49,073 bases of DNA from Chlamydia sp. 17-3921 (GTDB taxonomy: Bacteria; Chlamydiota; Chlamydiia; Chlamydiales; Chlamydiaceae), in the NCBI RefSeq assembly GCF_902705545.1, contig NZ_CACSHH010000009.1, forward strand, positions 1 to 49,073, in the 5' to 3' direction. The notes below the pieces were generated by a model. That model made no database searches, was not told where the DNA came from, and saw only the letters and a program-made list of their open reading frames with translations. This document shows positions 41,154 through 49,073 of this stretch, piece after piece (position 1 is the first letter of the stretch; every line of letters begins with the position of its first letter). The position numbers and the translations under genes were made by a program.

Positions 41154-42508
41154 AAAAAACTTTGAAGAAAAAAATAGAAAATACTTCAGATATTAGATTT
41201 TCTTTACCTCGAGAAGAACAAGACTCTTCTCAAGCTTTAGCAGTTACTTGTTATAACAATAAAATCTCACAAGAAATTGTTAAGGAACATCTTGATGAAC
41301 TTATTTCTCTTGCAGATTCTTGCAACATCACTGTTTTGGAAACGCGTTCGTGGATATTACAAACACCCTCGGCTTCAACTTTTTTAAATGAAGGAAAGCT
41401 TTTAGAGATCGAAGGGATTCTTAAAACTTTCCCAACTATAGGAGTGGTAATTATCGATGAGGAAATCTCTGCTTCTCAACAAAGGAATTTAGAACGTCGT
41501 TTGGGCGTCATTATTTTAGATAGAACAGAGTTAATTTTAGAGATCTTTGCTAGTCGAGCCTTGAGTGTAGAGGCTGGGATTCAAGTAGAACTAGCTCAAG
41601 CTCATTATCTTTTACCTCGTCTTAAGCGAATGTGGGGTCATTTGTCTCGACAAAAATCTGGAGGAGGGAGTGGGGGCTTTATTAAAGGCGAAGGTGAAAA
41701 GCAAATAGAGCTTGATCGTCGTATGGTTCGGGAAAAAATCTACAAGCTTACAGTACAGCTAAAAACTGTAGAAAAGCAGCGAGCAGGGCGTAGAAAAGTA
41801 AAAGAGCGTAGTGGGATTCCGACTTTTGCTTTAATTGGTTACACAAACTCAGGAAAAAGTACTCTATTGAATCTTTTAACAGCAGCAGAAACTTTTGCTG
41901 AAGATAAGCTATTTGCTACTTTGGATCCTAAAACACGAAAATGCGTACTTCCTGGAGGGCGCCGTGTCCTTGTTACAGATACTGTAGGGTTTATTCGAAA
42001 ACTACCGCATACCTTAGTCGCAGCTTTCAAAAGTACTCTAGAAGCTGCTTTACATGAGGATGTATTGTTGCATGTTGTGGATGCTTCGCATCCTTTAGCT
42101 GAAGAACATATTCAAACAACGTTTGCATTATTAAAAGAGCTTCACATAGAAAATCCTAAAATAATCACTGTTTTGAATAAAATAGACGCTCTTCCTGATG
42201 GTAAAGTTTCTATGAAATTGCGATTGCTTTCTCCAAGAACAATTTTAGTTTCAGCGAAAACTGGTGAGGGAATACAAAATCTTCTTAAAGCTATGTCTTC
42301 TATTCTTCAGAAAGGATGTTGCGAAGTTGCTTTGCGTTTCCCATATACCGAATATGGAAAATTTACAGAGCTCTGTGATGCAGGACTTGTCATGTCTGTA
42401 GATCATCAAGAGGATTCTTTAGTTGTTGAGGCTTACCTACCTTTAGAATTTCAAAAGAAATTTCGCCGTTTTGTTGTGCGTGGTGAACTCTCCCTCAAAA
42501 AAGATTAA
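41141..42508 (+). CDS. hflX: ribosome-associated GTPase HflX
   Basis: This 455-residue protein belongs to the Obg-HflX GTPases. HflX splits stalled ribosomes after stress. The N-terminal HflX domain ends with RLKRMWGHLSRQKSGGGSGG, followed by a long coiled coil with GEGEKQIELDRRMVREKI. G1 is ALIGYTNSGKST, G3 is DTVGFIRKLPH, and G4 is NKID. The start is a TTG at 41141 with GGAGG five bases before it, overlapping the preceding gene by 13 bases. This indicates coupled translation. The chlamydial protein has an extra Lys-rich N-terminus (DKIKKTLKKKIEN). Cytoplasmic, ribosome-bound. Confidence 0.95.
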   Translation: MDKIKKTLKKKIENTSDIRFSLPREEQDSSQALAVTCYNNKISQEIVKEHLDELISLADSCNITVLETRSWILQTPSASTFLNEGKLLEIEGILKTFPTIGVVIIDEEISASQQRNLERRLGVIILDRTELILEIFASRALSVEAGIQVELAQAHYLLPRLKRMWGHLSRQKSGGGSGGFIKGEGEKQIELDRRMVREKIYKLTVQLKTVEKQRAGRRKVKERSGIPTFALIGYTNSGKSTLLNLLTAAETFAEDKLFATLDPKTRKCVLPGGRRVLVTDTVGFIRKLPHTLVAAFKSTLEAALHEDVLLHVVDASHPLAEEHIQTTFALLKELHIENPKIITVLNKIDALPDGKVSMKLRLLSPRTILVSAKTGEGIQNLLKAMSSILQKGCCEVALRFPYTEYGKFTELCDAGLVMSVDHQEDSLVVEAYLPLEFQKKFRRFVVRGELSLKKD

Positions 42509-42647
42509 TAATTTTTATTTTTAAAAAAATACCTCTCCTGGAAACTCAATTTAAGATTTTCTCTGAATGCAATCTTTATTAGTTAGGAAAAGGGACGATA
42601 TTTTAAAATACTTTTCTTTCTAAGATAATGATTCTGAATAAAATTCT

Positions 42648-43916
42648 ATGACTATTGCAGAGGCAACGAAAACTTTTAAATTGGTTTGTTTAGGGTGTCG
42701 CGTAAATCAATATGAAATTCAAGGCTATAGAGATCAGCTTACAATGCTAGGTTATGTAGAAATCTTCGATGCGAATACACCTGCAGACTTATGCATTGTC
42801 AATACATGTGCTGTGACTTCTGCTGCGGAGAGTTCGGGACGCCACGCTGTTCGTCTGGTTTGTCGACAGAATCCTGATGCATGCTTAGTCGTTACGGGAT
42901 GCTTGGGAGAAGCTGATAAGCAATTCTTCCTCTCTTTAGGACGACAGTGTCTTCTTGTCCCTAATAAGGAAAAAGGACACCTTATAGCAAAGCTTTTCCC
43001 TCATTTAGAAGAGCCTCCAGAATTTCGAATTCGGAGTTTTGAAGGGAAATCACGAGCGTTTATAAAAGTTCAAGATGGTTGCAACTCCTTTTGTTCCTAC
43101 TGTATTATTCCCTATTTACGAGGACGATCCGTTTCCCGTTCTCACAAAGCTATTCTTGAAGAGATCTCTACTCTCGTAGATCGAGGATACCGTGAAGTCG
43201 TTGTCGCAGGAATCAATGTTGGTGATTACTGTGATGGAGAAGTGTCCTTAGCATCTCTTATACAAAAAATAGATCAGATACAAGGTCTGGAAAGAATCCG
43301 AATTTCTTCTATAGATCCTGAAGATGTTAACGAGGATCTTTGCAACACTTTGGTTTCTTGCAGGCATACCTGCCCCTCCTCTCATTTAGTACTTCAGTCG
43401 GGATCTAATGCTATTTTAAAAAGAATGAATCGCAAGTACACGAGAAACATGTTTTTAGATTGTGTAGAGAAGCTTCGTTCTTTTGATCCTCATTACACCT
43501 TTACTACAGATGTTATTGTGGGTTTCCCTGGAGAAAGTGATCAGGATTTTGAAGATTCTGTGAAGATAATTGAAGATATCGGTTTCATAAAAGTACATAT
43601 TTTCCCCTACAGTCCACGCCCTCGAACGAAAGCCTATGCTTATGAAGCGCAAATCCCACAAAAGATTATAGCAGAGCGTAAAAAATACTTAGCAGAAATT
43701 GCAAAAAATGTTGCCCAAAGAGAAATGAAGAAACGTTTAGGAATTACGACCTCTGTGCTTGTTGAGCAAGTTTTGAATTCTGGAGAAGCTGTAGGGCATA
43801 CACCTTATTTTGAAAAGGTTTTTTTCCCCGCTTCTTTAGGTACTTCTGAAAACTCTCTAGTTTCCGTTATCTTAGAAGATGTTCGTGAAGATGGTTTTTT
43901 AGGAGTACAGATATGA
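42648..43916 (+). CDS. mtaB: tRNA t6A37 methylthiotransferase MtaB
   Basis: This 422-residue radical SAM methylthiotransferase adds the methylthio group to t6A at position 37 of tRNA. The N-terminal [4Fe-4S] domain has FKLVCLGCRVNQYE and NTCAVTSAAESSGRHAVR, and the radical SAM motif is DGCNSFCSYCIIPYLRGRSVSR (CxxxCxxC). Later blocks are AGINVGDYC, SSIDPEDV, HLVLQSGSNAILKRMNRKYT and FTTDVIVGFPGE. The C-terminal TRAM domain is short. CRVNQYE rather than GCQMN distinguishes MtaB from MiaB. The stop overlaps the next gene's ATG (ATGA). Confidence 0.93.
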   Translation: MTIAEATKTFKLVCLGCRVNQYEIQGYRDQLTMLGYVEIFDANTPADLCIVNTCAVTSAAESSGRHAVRLVCRQNPDACLVVTGCLGEADKQFFLSLGRQCLLVPNKEKGHLIAKLFPHLEEPPEFRIRSFEGKSRAFIKVQDGCNSFCSYCIIPYLRGRSVSRSHKAILEEISTLVDRGYREVVVAGINVGDYCDGEVSLASLIQKIDQIQGLERIRISSIDPEDVNEDLCNTLVSCRHTCPSSHLVLQSGSNAILKRMNRKYTRNMFLDCVEKLRSFDPHYTFTTDVIVGFPGESDQDFEDSVKIIEDIGFIKVHIFPYSPRPRTKAYAYEAQIPQKIIAERKKYLAEIAKNVAQREMKKRLGITTSVLVEQVLNSGEAVGHTPYFEKVFFPASLGTSENSLVSVILEDVREDGFLGVQI

Positions 43917-44902
43917 TTTCTATAACACAAAGATTAAGGCCTTACACTAGAGAACCTGGAAAATTTATTCCTATTCCTGGTTCGACGCTTTATGCTCAAA
44001 TTTTTCCTGGGCTTTGGCGCTTGTTTTCTCAATCTCATGAGCTTATTGCGGAAGAATCTTTAGCAATTCCTGGACCTTCAAAGCGTTTTGTGGTTTTCCA
44101 AGATCTTCATCGTGGGGGGCTTGCTATTCATTCTGAATATTACAAATATTACCTCTTACCCTCAGGAGCTTGTGAAAAATCTACGCAGGGGTTGCCCTCA
44201 GCATCATCCGCACGACCTCTTCTTTTTCTTGGTGTACATAAACACGCAGATTGGCAAAAGATTCGGAGTCGTCAAGATCTAAAGGAAATCTTACCTTTCT
44301 GGTTTCGCTTAGGCGCTATGGTTCCGAATTCTTGCCAGGACGAAGAAGTTTTAAATCTAGGGACAGGGAAACTTCTAGCTGCAGCTCAGGAAAAAATTCT
44401 CTTAAGAGACAAAGTTACGATTTGTTCTACTCTGCTTTCTTTAGCTATGGCAGGATTTTCGGATTGTTTTCTTCCTAGGTTATATGATGAGGACTATCAA
44501 GGTATTCTTCCTAAGAATCTCGAAAAAGAGAAATCCGTACCATTTATTCTTTTACGTAAAAGCTTTCCAATCCTTCAGGAAATTTTTGTTCGTAGTCAGG
44601 ACAGCATTTTGGAAATTCTCCCTTCTTTACCTCCAGAATTTCCTTGCGGGCGTCTTATTGGTGTGAGTTTACCTCATATTGGAACACTTTCTTTAGTCTG
44701 GACAAAAAAGACTATCCGTCAGCTTGCATTAACGGCAACGCATACAACAACAATCCTTTTAGATTGTGGATCTTCAGTGTCTAGATGTCGCCAACGTCAA
44801 TGGATCGGTAAGCGTCAACCGGGAAAACAAACGCTTTCTTTGGGGGAAAGTGTGGAGATAAAAGCAGGAACAACTTATCTATGGGATTGTTTTTGCAAAT
44901 AA
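43913..44902 (+). CDS. conserved chlamydial protein between mtaB and glgB, function unknown
   Basis: This 329-residue protein is coupled to mtaB by an ATGA overlap and ends 12 bases before glgB. It has no signal peptide or membrane helix. Text such as GKFIPIPGSTLYAQIFP, GRLIGVSLPHIGTLSLVW and the C-terminal LSLGESVEIKAGTTYLWDCF resembles the beta-sandwich ends of some glycoside-hydrolase-type proteins, a weak impression only. It probably corresponds to the CT865-type gene that precedes glgB in C. trachomatis. A link to glycogen metabolism is suggested by the neighbour but not shown by a motif. Confidence 0.72.
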   Translation: MISITQRLRPYTREPGKFIPIPGSTLYAQIFPGLWRLFSQSHELIAEESLAIPGPSKRFVVFQDLHRGGLAIHSEYYKYYLLPSGACEKSTQGLPSASSARPLLFLGVHKHADWQKIRSRQDLKEILPFWFRLGAMVPNSCQDEEVLNLGTGKLLAAAQEKILLRDKVTICSTLLSLAMAGFSDCFLPRLYDEDYQGILPKNLEKEKSVPFILLRKSFPILQEIFVRSQDSILEILPSLPPEFPCGRLIGVSLPHIGTLSLVWTKKTIRQLALTATHTTTILLDCGSSVSRCRQRQWIGKRQPGKQTLSLGESVEIKAGTTYLWDCFCK

Positions 44903-44914
44903 ATTCTCTGTAAA

Positions 44915-47077
44915 ATGGTCGAGCGGTTATTCAATTCTCGAGATCTTGCTTTGTTGGTGTCTGGAAGACAGAGTAACCCTCATAATTTCTTGGGAGTTAT
45001 CTCTGAAAACTCTGATCGCGATCGCATAGTGCTTTTCCGTCCTGGAGCTAGGGAAGTTGCTGTCGAACTTCAAGGAGAAACATTTTATACTCTACCTCAT
45101 CATTCAGGGTTATTCTCTTTGTCTGTTCCGAAAGGTGTAGTTCTTCAAGATTATCGTGTTTATCATCAAAACGGTTTACTAGCTCACGATCCCTATGCTT
45201 TTTCTCCTTTATGGGGAGAACTTGATTCCTTCTTATTTCATCAAGGCAGGCACTATAGTATTTATGAAAAGATGGGAGCAATCCCTATGGAAGTAGAAGG
45301 AATTTTTGGCGTGCTCTTTGTTGTCTGGGCTCCTCATGCTCAAAGAGTCTCTGTTATTGGTGATTTTAATTTCTGGAACGGCTTAGTTAATCCTTTAAGA
45401 AAACTTTCTGAAGGAGGAGTTTGGGAACTTTTTATTCCTGGATTAGAAGAAGGAACTCACTATAAATGGGAAATCGTAACAGCTTCCGGAGAAATTGTTA
45501 TCAAAACAGATCCTTATGGAAAGTACTTTGGACCTCCTCCTCAAGGAGTTGCTGTTGTTGCGAATTCTGAAAGGTATGTATGGAGTGATAATCTCTGGAT
45601 GCAACAGAGAAATAAGAATCAAGATCGTCCTATAATGATTTACGAAATACACCTGGGATCTTGGTTATGGCATGAGGATAGGCCTCTGGGTTATCGTGAA
45701 CTTGCTCCAAAACTCGCAGCATACTGTAAACAAATGCATTATACTTTTGTAGAGCTCTTACCGATTACGGAACATCCTTTAAATGAATCTTGGGGTTATC
45801 AGGTTACAGGTTATTATGCCCCAACACATCGTTATGGTTCTCTAGAGGATTTTCAGTACTTTGTTGATTATTTGCATAATGAACATATCGGAATTATCTT
45901 AGATTGGGTTCCTGGCCATTTTCCTACAGATTCTTTTGCTTTAGCAGATTTTGATGGTGAGCCTCTTTATGAGTTTTTAGGGAACGCTTCCCCTCTTCAT
46001 CCTCATTGGAGTACCTATACTTTTGATTTTTCCTCTAAAGAGGTGGTGAATTTTTTAATAGGAAGTGCTCTATATTGGATAGACAAAATGCATATAGATG
46101 GTCTACGTGTAGATGCAGTTGCTTCTATGCTCTATTTAGACTACGGAAGAGAGCCTGGAGAGTGGTCTCCAAATAAATTTGGAGGAAAAGAAAATCTTGA
46201 TGTTATTGAGTTTTTTAAACACCTAAACTCTATCATTCATCAATACTATCCTGGAGTATTGACATTTGCAGAAGAATCTACGGCTTTCCCTAAGGTTACG
46301 GAATGTGTTGATCGTGGGGGACTAGGTTTTGATTATAAATGGAATTTAGGATGGATGCACGATACGTTTTATTATTTTACAAGAGATCCTGTGCATCGCT
46401 CCTATCATCAAGGAAAACTAACTTTTAGTTTGTGGTATGCTTTTAACGAACGTTTCCTTCTACCATTTTCTCATGATGAAGTTGTTCATGGTAAAGGAAG
46501 TTTACTCAGAAAAATGCCTGGAGATTTTTGGGAAAGCTTTGCTCATCTTAGATTATTATTAAGTTATCAGTTATGTCAGCCAGGGAAAAAACTTATCTTT
46601 ATGGGAGGAGAATTTGGACAAAGAAACGAATGGTCTCCAGATCGTTCCTTAGATTGGGACCTCTTAGAGAATCTTGAGCATAAAACCTTACAATATTGTG
46701 TCTCAGAAATGAACTTTCTTTACATTCGTTCTCCTTATCTATGGGCAGGAGATGAAAACCATGAATCTTTCCGTTGGATAGATTTCCAGGATTCCAATAA
46801 CAATGTCATTGCGTATTACCGTTTTGCTAAAGGAGAGCATTCAACGGCTCTCCTTTGTATTCATCATTTTAGTGCGGGCTGTTTTCCTTCATATGTTCTT
46901 CGATGTCAGAGTATTAAGAGTTGCTCTTTGCTTTTGAATACAGATGATGTGGTTTTTGGTGGATCAGGAAAAGGAAGGAGACAGCCCATTCTTTGTCAGG
47001 ATCATGGGGAGATTTGGGGGATAGATATCGAGCTTCCTCCTTTAGCAACTATGATTTTTAAAGTACAATTTTCTTAA
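44915..47077 (+). CDS. glgB: 1,4-alpha-glucan branching enzyme GlgB
   Basis: This 720-residue GH13 enzyme forms alpha-1,6 branches in glycogen. An N-terminal GlgB domain and a CBM48 domain (about 125-205, with VVWAPHAQRVSVIGDFNFW) precede the barrel. Catalytic residues are D400 in GLRVDAVASMLYLDY, E453 in FAEEST and D521 in FSHDEVVHGKG. They correspond to E. coli D405, E458 and D526 with a constant offset of 5. Chlamydia make glycogen in the inclusion lumen, and some of these enzymes are secreted there, from recall. The gene probably shares a transcript with mtaB and the preceding unknown. Confidence 0.98.
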   Translation: MVERLFNSRDLALLVSGRQSNPHNFLGVISENSDRDRIVLFRPGAREVAVELQGETFYTLPHHSGLFSLSVPKGVVLQDYRVYHQNGLLAHDPYAFSPLWGELDSFLFHQGRHYSIYEKMGAIPMEVEGIFGVLFVVWAPHAQRVSVIGDFNFWNGLVNPLRKLSEGGVWELFIPGLEEGTHYKWEIVTASGEIVIKTDPYGKYFGPPPQGVAVVANSERYVWSDNLWMQQRNKNQDRPIMIYEIHLGSWLWHEDRPLGYRELAPKLAAYCKQMHYTFVELLPITEHPLNESWGYQVTGYYAPTHRYGSLEDFQYFVDYLHNEHIGIILDWVPGHFPTDSFALADFDGEPLYEFLGNASPLHPHWSTYTFDFSSKEVVNFLIGSALYWIDKMHIDGLRVDAVASMLYLDYGREPGEWSPNKFGGKENLDVIEFFKHLNSIIHQYYPGVLTFAEESTAFPKVTECVDRGGLGFDYKWNLGWMHDTFYYFTRDPVHRSYHQGKLTFSLWYAFNERFLLPFSHDEVVHGKGSLLRKMPGDFWESFAHLRLLLSYQLCQPGKKLIFMGGEFGQRNEWSPDRSLDWDLLENLEHKTLQYCVSEMNFLYIRSPYLWAGDENHESFRWIDFQDSNNNVIAYYRFAKGEHSTALLCIHHFSAGCFPSYVLRCQSIKSCSLLLNTDDVVFGGSGKGRRQPILCQDHGEIWGIDIELPPLATMIFKVQFS

Positions 47078-47166
47078 TAAGAATCATTAATAAATAGCTC
47101 TAAGAGATATTGTTACAGATTACTTGATAACAGGGATCATAGATTATATGGCCGACTGTATTTTAT

Positions 47167-47192
47167 AATAAAAATAGTTTTTATTTTTTTTT
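47167..47192 (+). terminator. AT-only hairpin with T-run, possible glgB terminator
   Basis: AATAAAAA (47167-47174), a 3-base loop and TTTTTATT (47178-47185) are followed by seven more T (47186-47192). It stands 90 bases after the glgB stop and 9 bases before the next ATG. A TATAAT (47164-47169) overlaps it. A/T pairing is weak, so function is uncertain. Confidence 0.4.
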
Positions 47193-47200
47193 AAACTTTC

Positions 47201-49018
47201 ATGTCATCGATCCCCAGTATACATAACAACCCCGGAGGACAAGATCCTCTGCATTCGGTACAGGCTAGCCAGATAACCTCTTCAGTAGACAAAGCTTCTA
47301 ATATTATTTCTGTTCTTCCCTCAAAAATTGAAAACACAGAGATTGAAAAGAAAACATTTACCCACTCTGTGGGAATTCTGGCGGGATTCATAGTTTTAGC
47401 TGTAGCGATAACTGTTGTCGTCGTTGCTCTTACAGTCCTTGCTCCAGGAGTTCCTCAAAGTATTTTATTAGGAATAGCATTGTCTGGTGTAGGATTGGGA
47501 GGTTTTTCTGTAATGAAGAACCTTGTGTATATTGTTCGTGATTTGATTGCTCCTAGAATGAAAGAAAAAACCCGCCTTCGCAGTGCTTTAGCTGTCGGTA
47601 TAGGGTTTTCTGGATTTGGTTTAGCTTTAAAATTAGGATCGAGTTTTGTTCCTGGAGGGTATGGAAATCTTATCGGAAACTTAGGATCTAGCGCATATAG
47701 CAAAGGAGGACAGTCGGTTTTTACCAGTCTTTCTCACTTTATTTATATGAGGTTCGCTCGTTCTGAAAAGGTTGCTAGGGGAGAAGCTTTAAGTCCTCAG
47801 GAAACTTTAGTTGAAGCGAAAAAACTTCAGCATATTTCTTTAAGTTTGGGAATTATAGGGGTTGGTTTAGTCGTTCTTGGGGTGCTTCTTGCTGTTGTAG
47901 GATCTGTTATGCTTTCAGGAACTCCAGCTATGATTGCTATAATTTTTGCTCCTCCACTTATCTCTATTGGAATCTCTACGGTTTTAAAGACTATATTAAG
48001 GAGTAGCTTAAGTCAGTGGAAGAATTTTTTAGATGCTCAAGTAAAAAGGGATCTATTAGTAGAAACATCCCTAAAAGATATTCGTTCTCAAGGGAATAAG
48101 CAATCCGAAAATGTACAGAAAACTCAAGAAAATAAAAAAGCTCCAAAAATAATTTCTATAGAAGAGGAAGAAGAGAATGCCGGAATTCCCAGGGAATATG
48201 TAAACATAAGCGAGAGTCTTAATAGAATTTCTAATGCAGAAATTAATCAGAAATTTTCTTTAACAACACGGCAAAAAGTAATTTTCGCTCTTACAACTCT
48301 GTTATTTTTAGCTGCTTTTGCAGCTTTACTTGCATCAGGACTTGGAGGACTTGTAGGAGTTCAAGCTCTTTTGGTTGTTACTGTCGGATCTGCAGTAGCA
48401 TCCACAACTCTTCCTATAGTGTCGTCAGGATTGTCTTACTATGCTTTTCAACTGAAATCTCGCTTACATATCAGTAAGTTACGTTGGAAAGAGCTTAGAG
48501 ATAAAAGACATGTTCGTAAGAGTTTAGAAAAGGTTGGTGTGACCTATACAACAAAGGAATTTAACAAGGCTTGGGAAGTTGTTTATAAAAAGTCTGTTTT
48601 AGAAACAGAACGCGCTATTCGTGAAGAGGTTCATGCTTTTGAAAAAGGTGGGGAGGCAAGTAGTTCTATTGTTGGGGGGATTCTTATTGGTGTGGGGGTT
48701 GGTATTATGCTTCTTTCTTTAGTTCCTATATTTGCTCCTGTGATTCCTGGATTTCTAGCTTTAGGTGGTGTATTCCTCTCTTTAGGAGGCGCAATACTTC
48801 TGCAGAAGCTTGTACACTGGCTTCATGAAGAACTCATAAAGATTCGTAATCGGCAGAAGGACCGTCAAAGGTATATTTATGGTTCTAAAGATCGGGAAAC
48901 GCAGGATTTGTCGTGTGATATTCTTGTAGACGGGATTGCTTCCGGCAACGAGGTTCTATTTGATGATGGCTTTATGGACTTCATGGATGAAGTTATCGAT
49001 TTTACTCCTGATGATTAG
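47201..49018 (+). CDS. large Inc-like protein with four hydrophobic hairpins
   Basis: This 605-residue protein has four pairs of hydrophobic segments at about residues 57-80 with 84-105 (and 128-147), 213-239 with 242-262, 360-380 with 382-404, and 489-512 with 515-535. Soluble, charged parts lie between, for example 265-355 with an acidic run EEEEEN at 321-326, and 415-485 with basic helices. The start is a hydrophilic Ser/Asn-rich region (MSSIPSIHNNPGGQDPLHS) without a Sec signal, as in type III secreted Inc proteins. The tail is acidic (FMDFMDEVIDFTPDD). Repeated two-helix hairpins suggest internal duplication. No named family is recognised. Confidence 0.68.
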   Translation: MSSIPSIHNNPGGQDPLHSVQASQITSSVDKASNIISVLPSKIENTEIEKKTFTHSVGILAGFIVLAVAITVVVVALTVLAPGVPQSILLGIALSGVGLGGFSVMKNLVYIVRDLIAPRMKEKTRLRSALAVGIGFSGFGLALKLGSSFVPGGYGNLIGNLGSSAYSKGGQSVFTSLSHFIYMRFARSEKVARGEALSPQETLVEAKKLQHISLSLGIIGVGLVVLGVLLAVVGSVMLSGTPAMIAIIFAPPLISIGISTVLKTILRSSLSQWKNFLDAQVKRDLLVETSLKDIRSQGNKQSENVQKTQENKKAPKIISIEEEEENAGIPREYVNISESLNRISNAEINQKFSLTTRQKVIFALTTLLFLAAFAALLASGLGGLVGVQALLVVTVGSAVASTTLPIVSSGLSYYAFQLKSRLHISKLRWKELRDKRHVRKSLEKVGVTYTTKEFNKAWEVVYKKSVLETERAIREEVHAFEKGGEASSSIVGGILIGVGVGIMLLSLVPIFAPVIPGFLALGGVFLSLGGAILLQKLVHWLHEELIKIRNRQKDRQRYIYGSKDRETQDLSCDILVDGIASGNEVLFDDGFMDFMDEVIDFTPDD

Positions 49019-49073
49019 AGATCAGCTTAGGATCTTTCATTTATAACTAACTTAATTTTAGATTGTTCTTTAT

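Overview
The window is AT-rich chromosome from a Chlamydia species outside the C. trachomatis group. The protein families are chlamydial: a UPF0158 protein, an hrcA-grpE-dnaK operon with a CIRCE element, futalosine-route menaquinone genes, LL-diaminopimelate aminotransferase, ArtJ, RsbV, and several proteins with the paired hydrophobic segments of inclusion membrane (Inc) proteins. The gene order follows known chlamydial order (the CT429-CT421 block, then the CT397-CT379 block read through). The OTU protease homologue, a sodium:solute symporter and a 3-methyladenine glycosylase next to rnr point to the C. pneumoniae/psittaci/caviae/felis/pecorum side. I cannot name the species.

Layout. 1-4607 (+): the 3' end of a UPF0158 gene with AT-hook-like motifs, then two tandem paralogues with Inc-like N-termini. 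4631-12550 (-): a run of overlapping or nearly touching genes read from right to left: DUF502 membrane protein, two 53-residue basic proteins, ybeY, CorC/HlyC-type CBS protein, rsbV, a DUF3604-like protein, a small Cys-rich membrane protein, and mqnE, mqnA and menG for menaquinone. 12597-20911 (-): proS, the heat-shock operon hrcA-grpE-dnaK with its promoter, CIRCE and terminator, then rnr and the 3-methyladenine glycosylase. 21137-23609 (+): a Pro/Asn-rich unknown, an anchored unknown and a DUF167/YggU protein. 23606-25824 (-): a substrate-binding protein and dapL. 26034-27260 (+): a DUF1207-like outer membrane protein, convergent with 27257-29335 (-), a LOG-domain protein. 29469-32322 (+): MYG1-like hydrolase, HIT protein and a HEAT-like protein. 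32338-38441: two small related minus-strand proteins, an SSS symporter (+), aroG (-) and the OTU protease (-). 38568-49018 (+): artJ, a small Inc-like protein, an MBL hydrolase, hflX, mtaB, an unknown coupled to mtaB, glgB and a large Inc-like protein.

Functional themes. Respiration: menaquinone synthesis, with a small protein that might serve the NQR complex. Proteostasis under HrcA/CIRCE control. Lysine/peptidoglycan precursor and aromatic synthesis (dapL, aroG). Arginine uptake (artJ). tRNA and RNA processing (mtaB, rnr, ybeY, hflX). Glycogen branching (glgB). Host interaction: the OTU protein and five Inc-like proteins. No tRNA, rRNA, CRISPR array, IS element or prophage is visible, and no stretch longer than 300 bases lacks a gene.

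The most useful corrections are these. aroG has no ATG, GTG or TTG upstream of its active-site motif and appears to start at ATT. rsbV and hrcA appear to start downstream of their longest open frames. Two 53-residue genes are easily missed.
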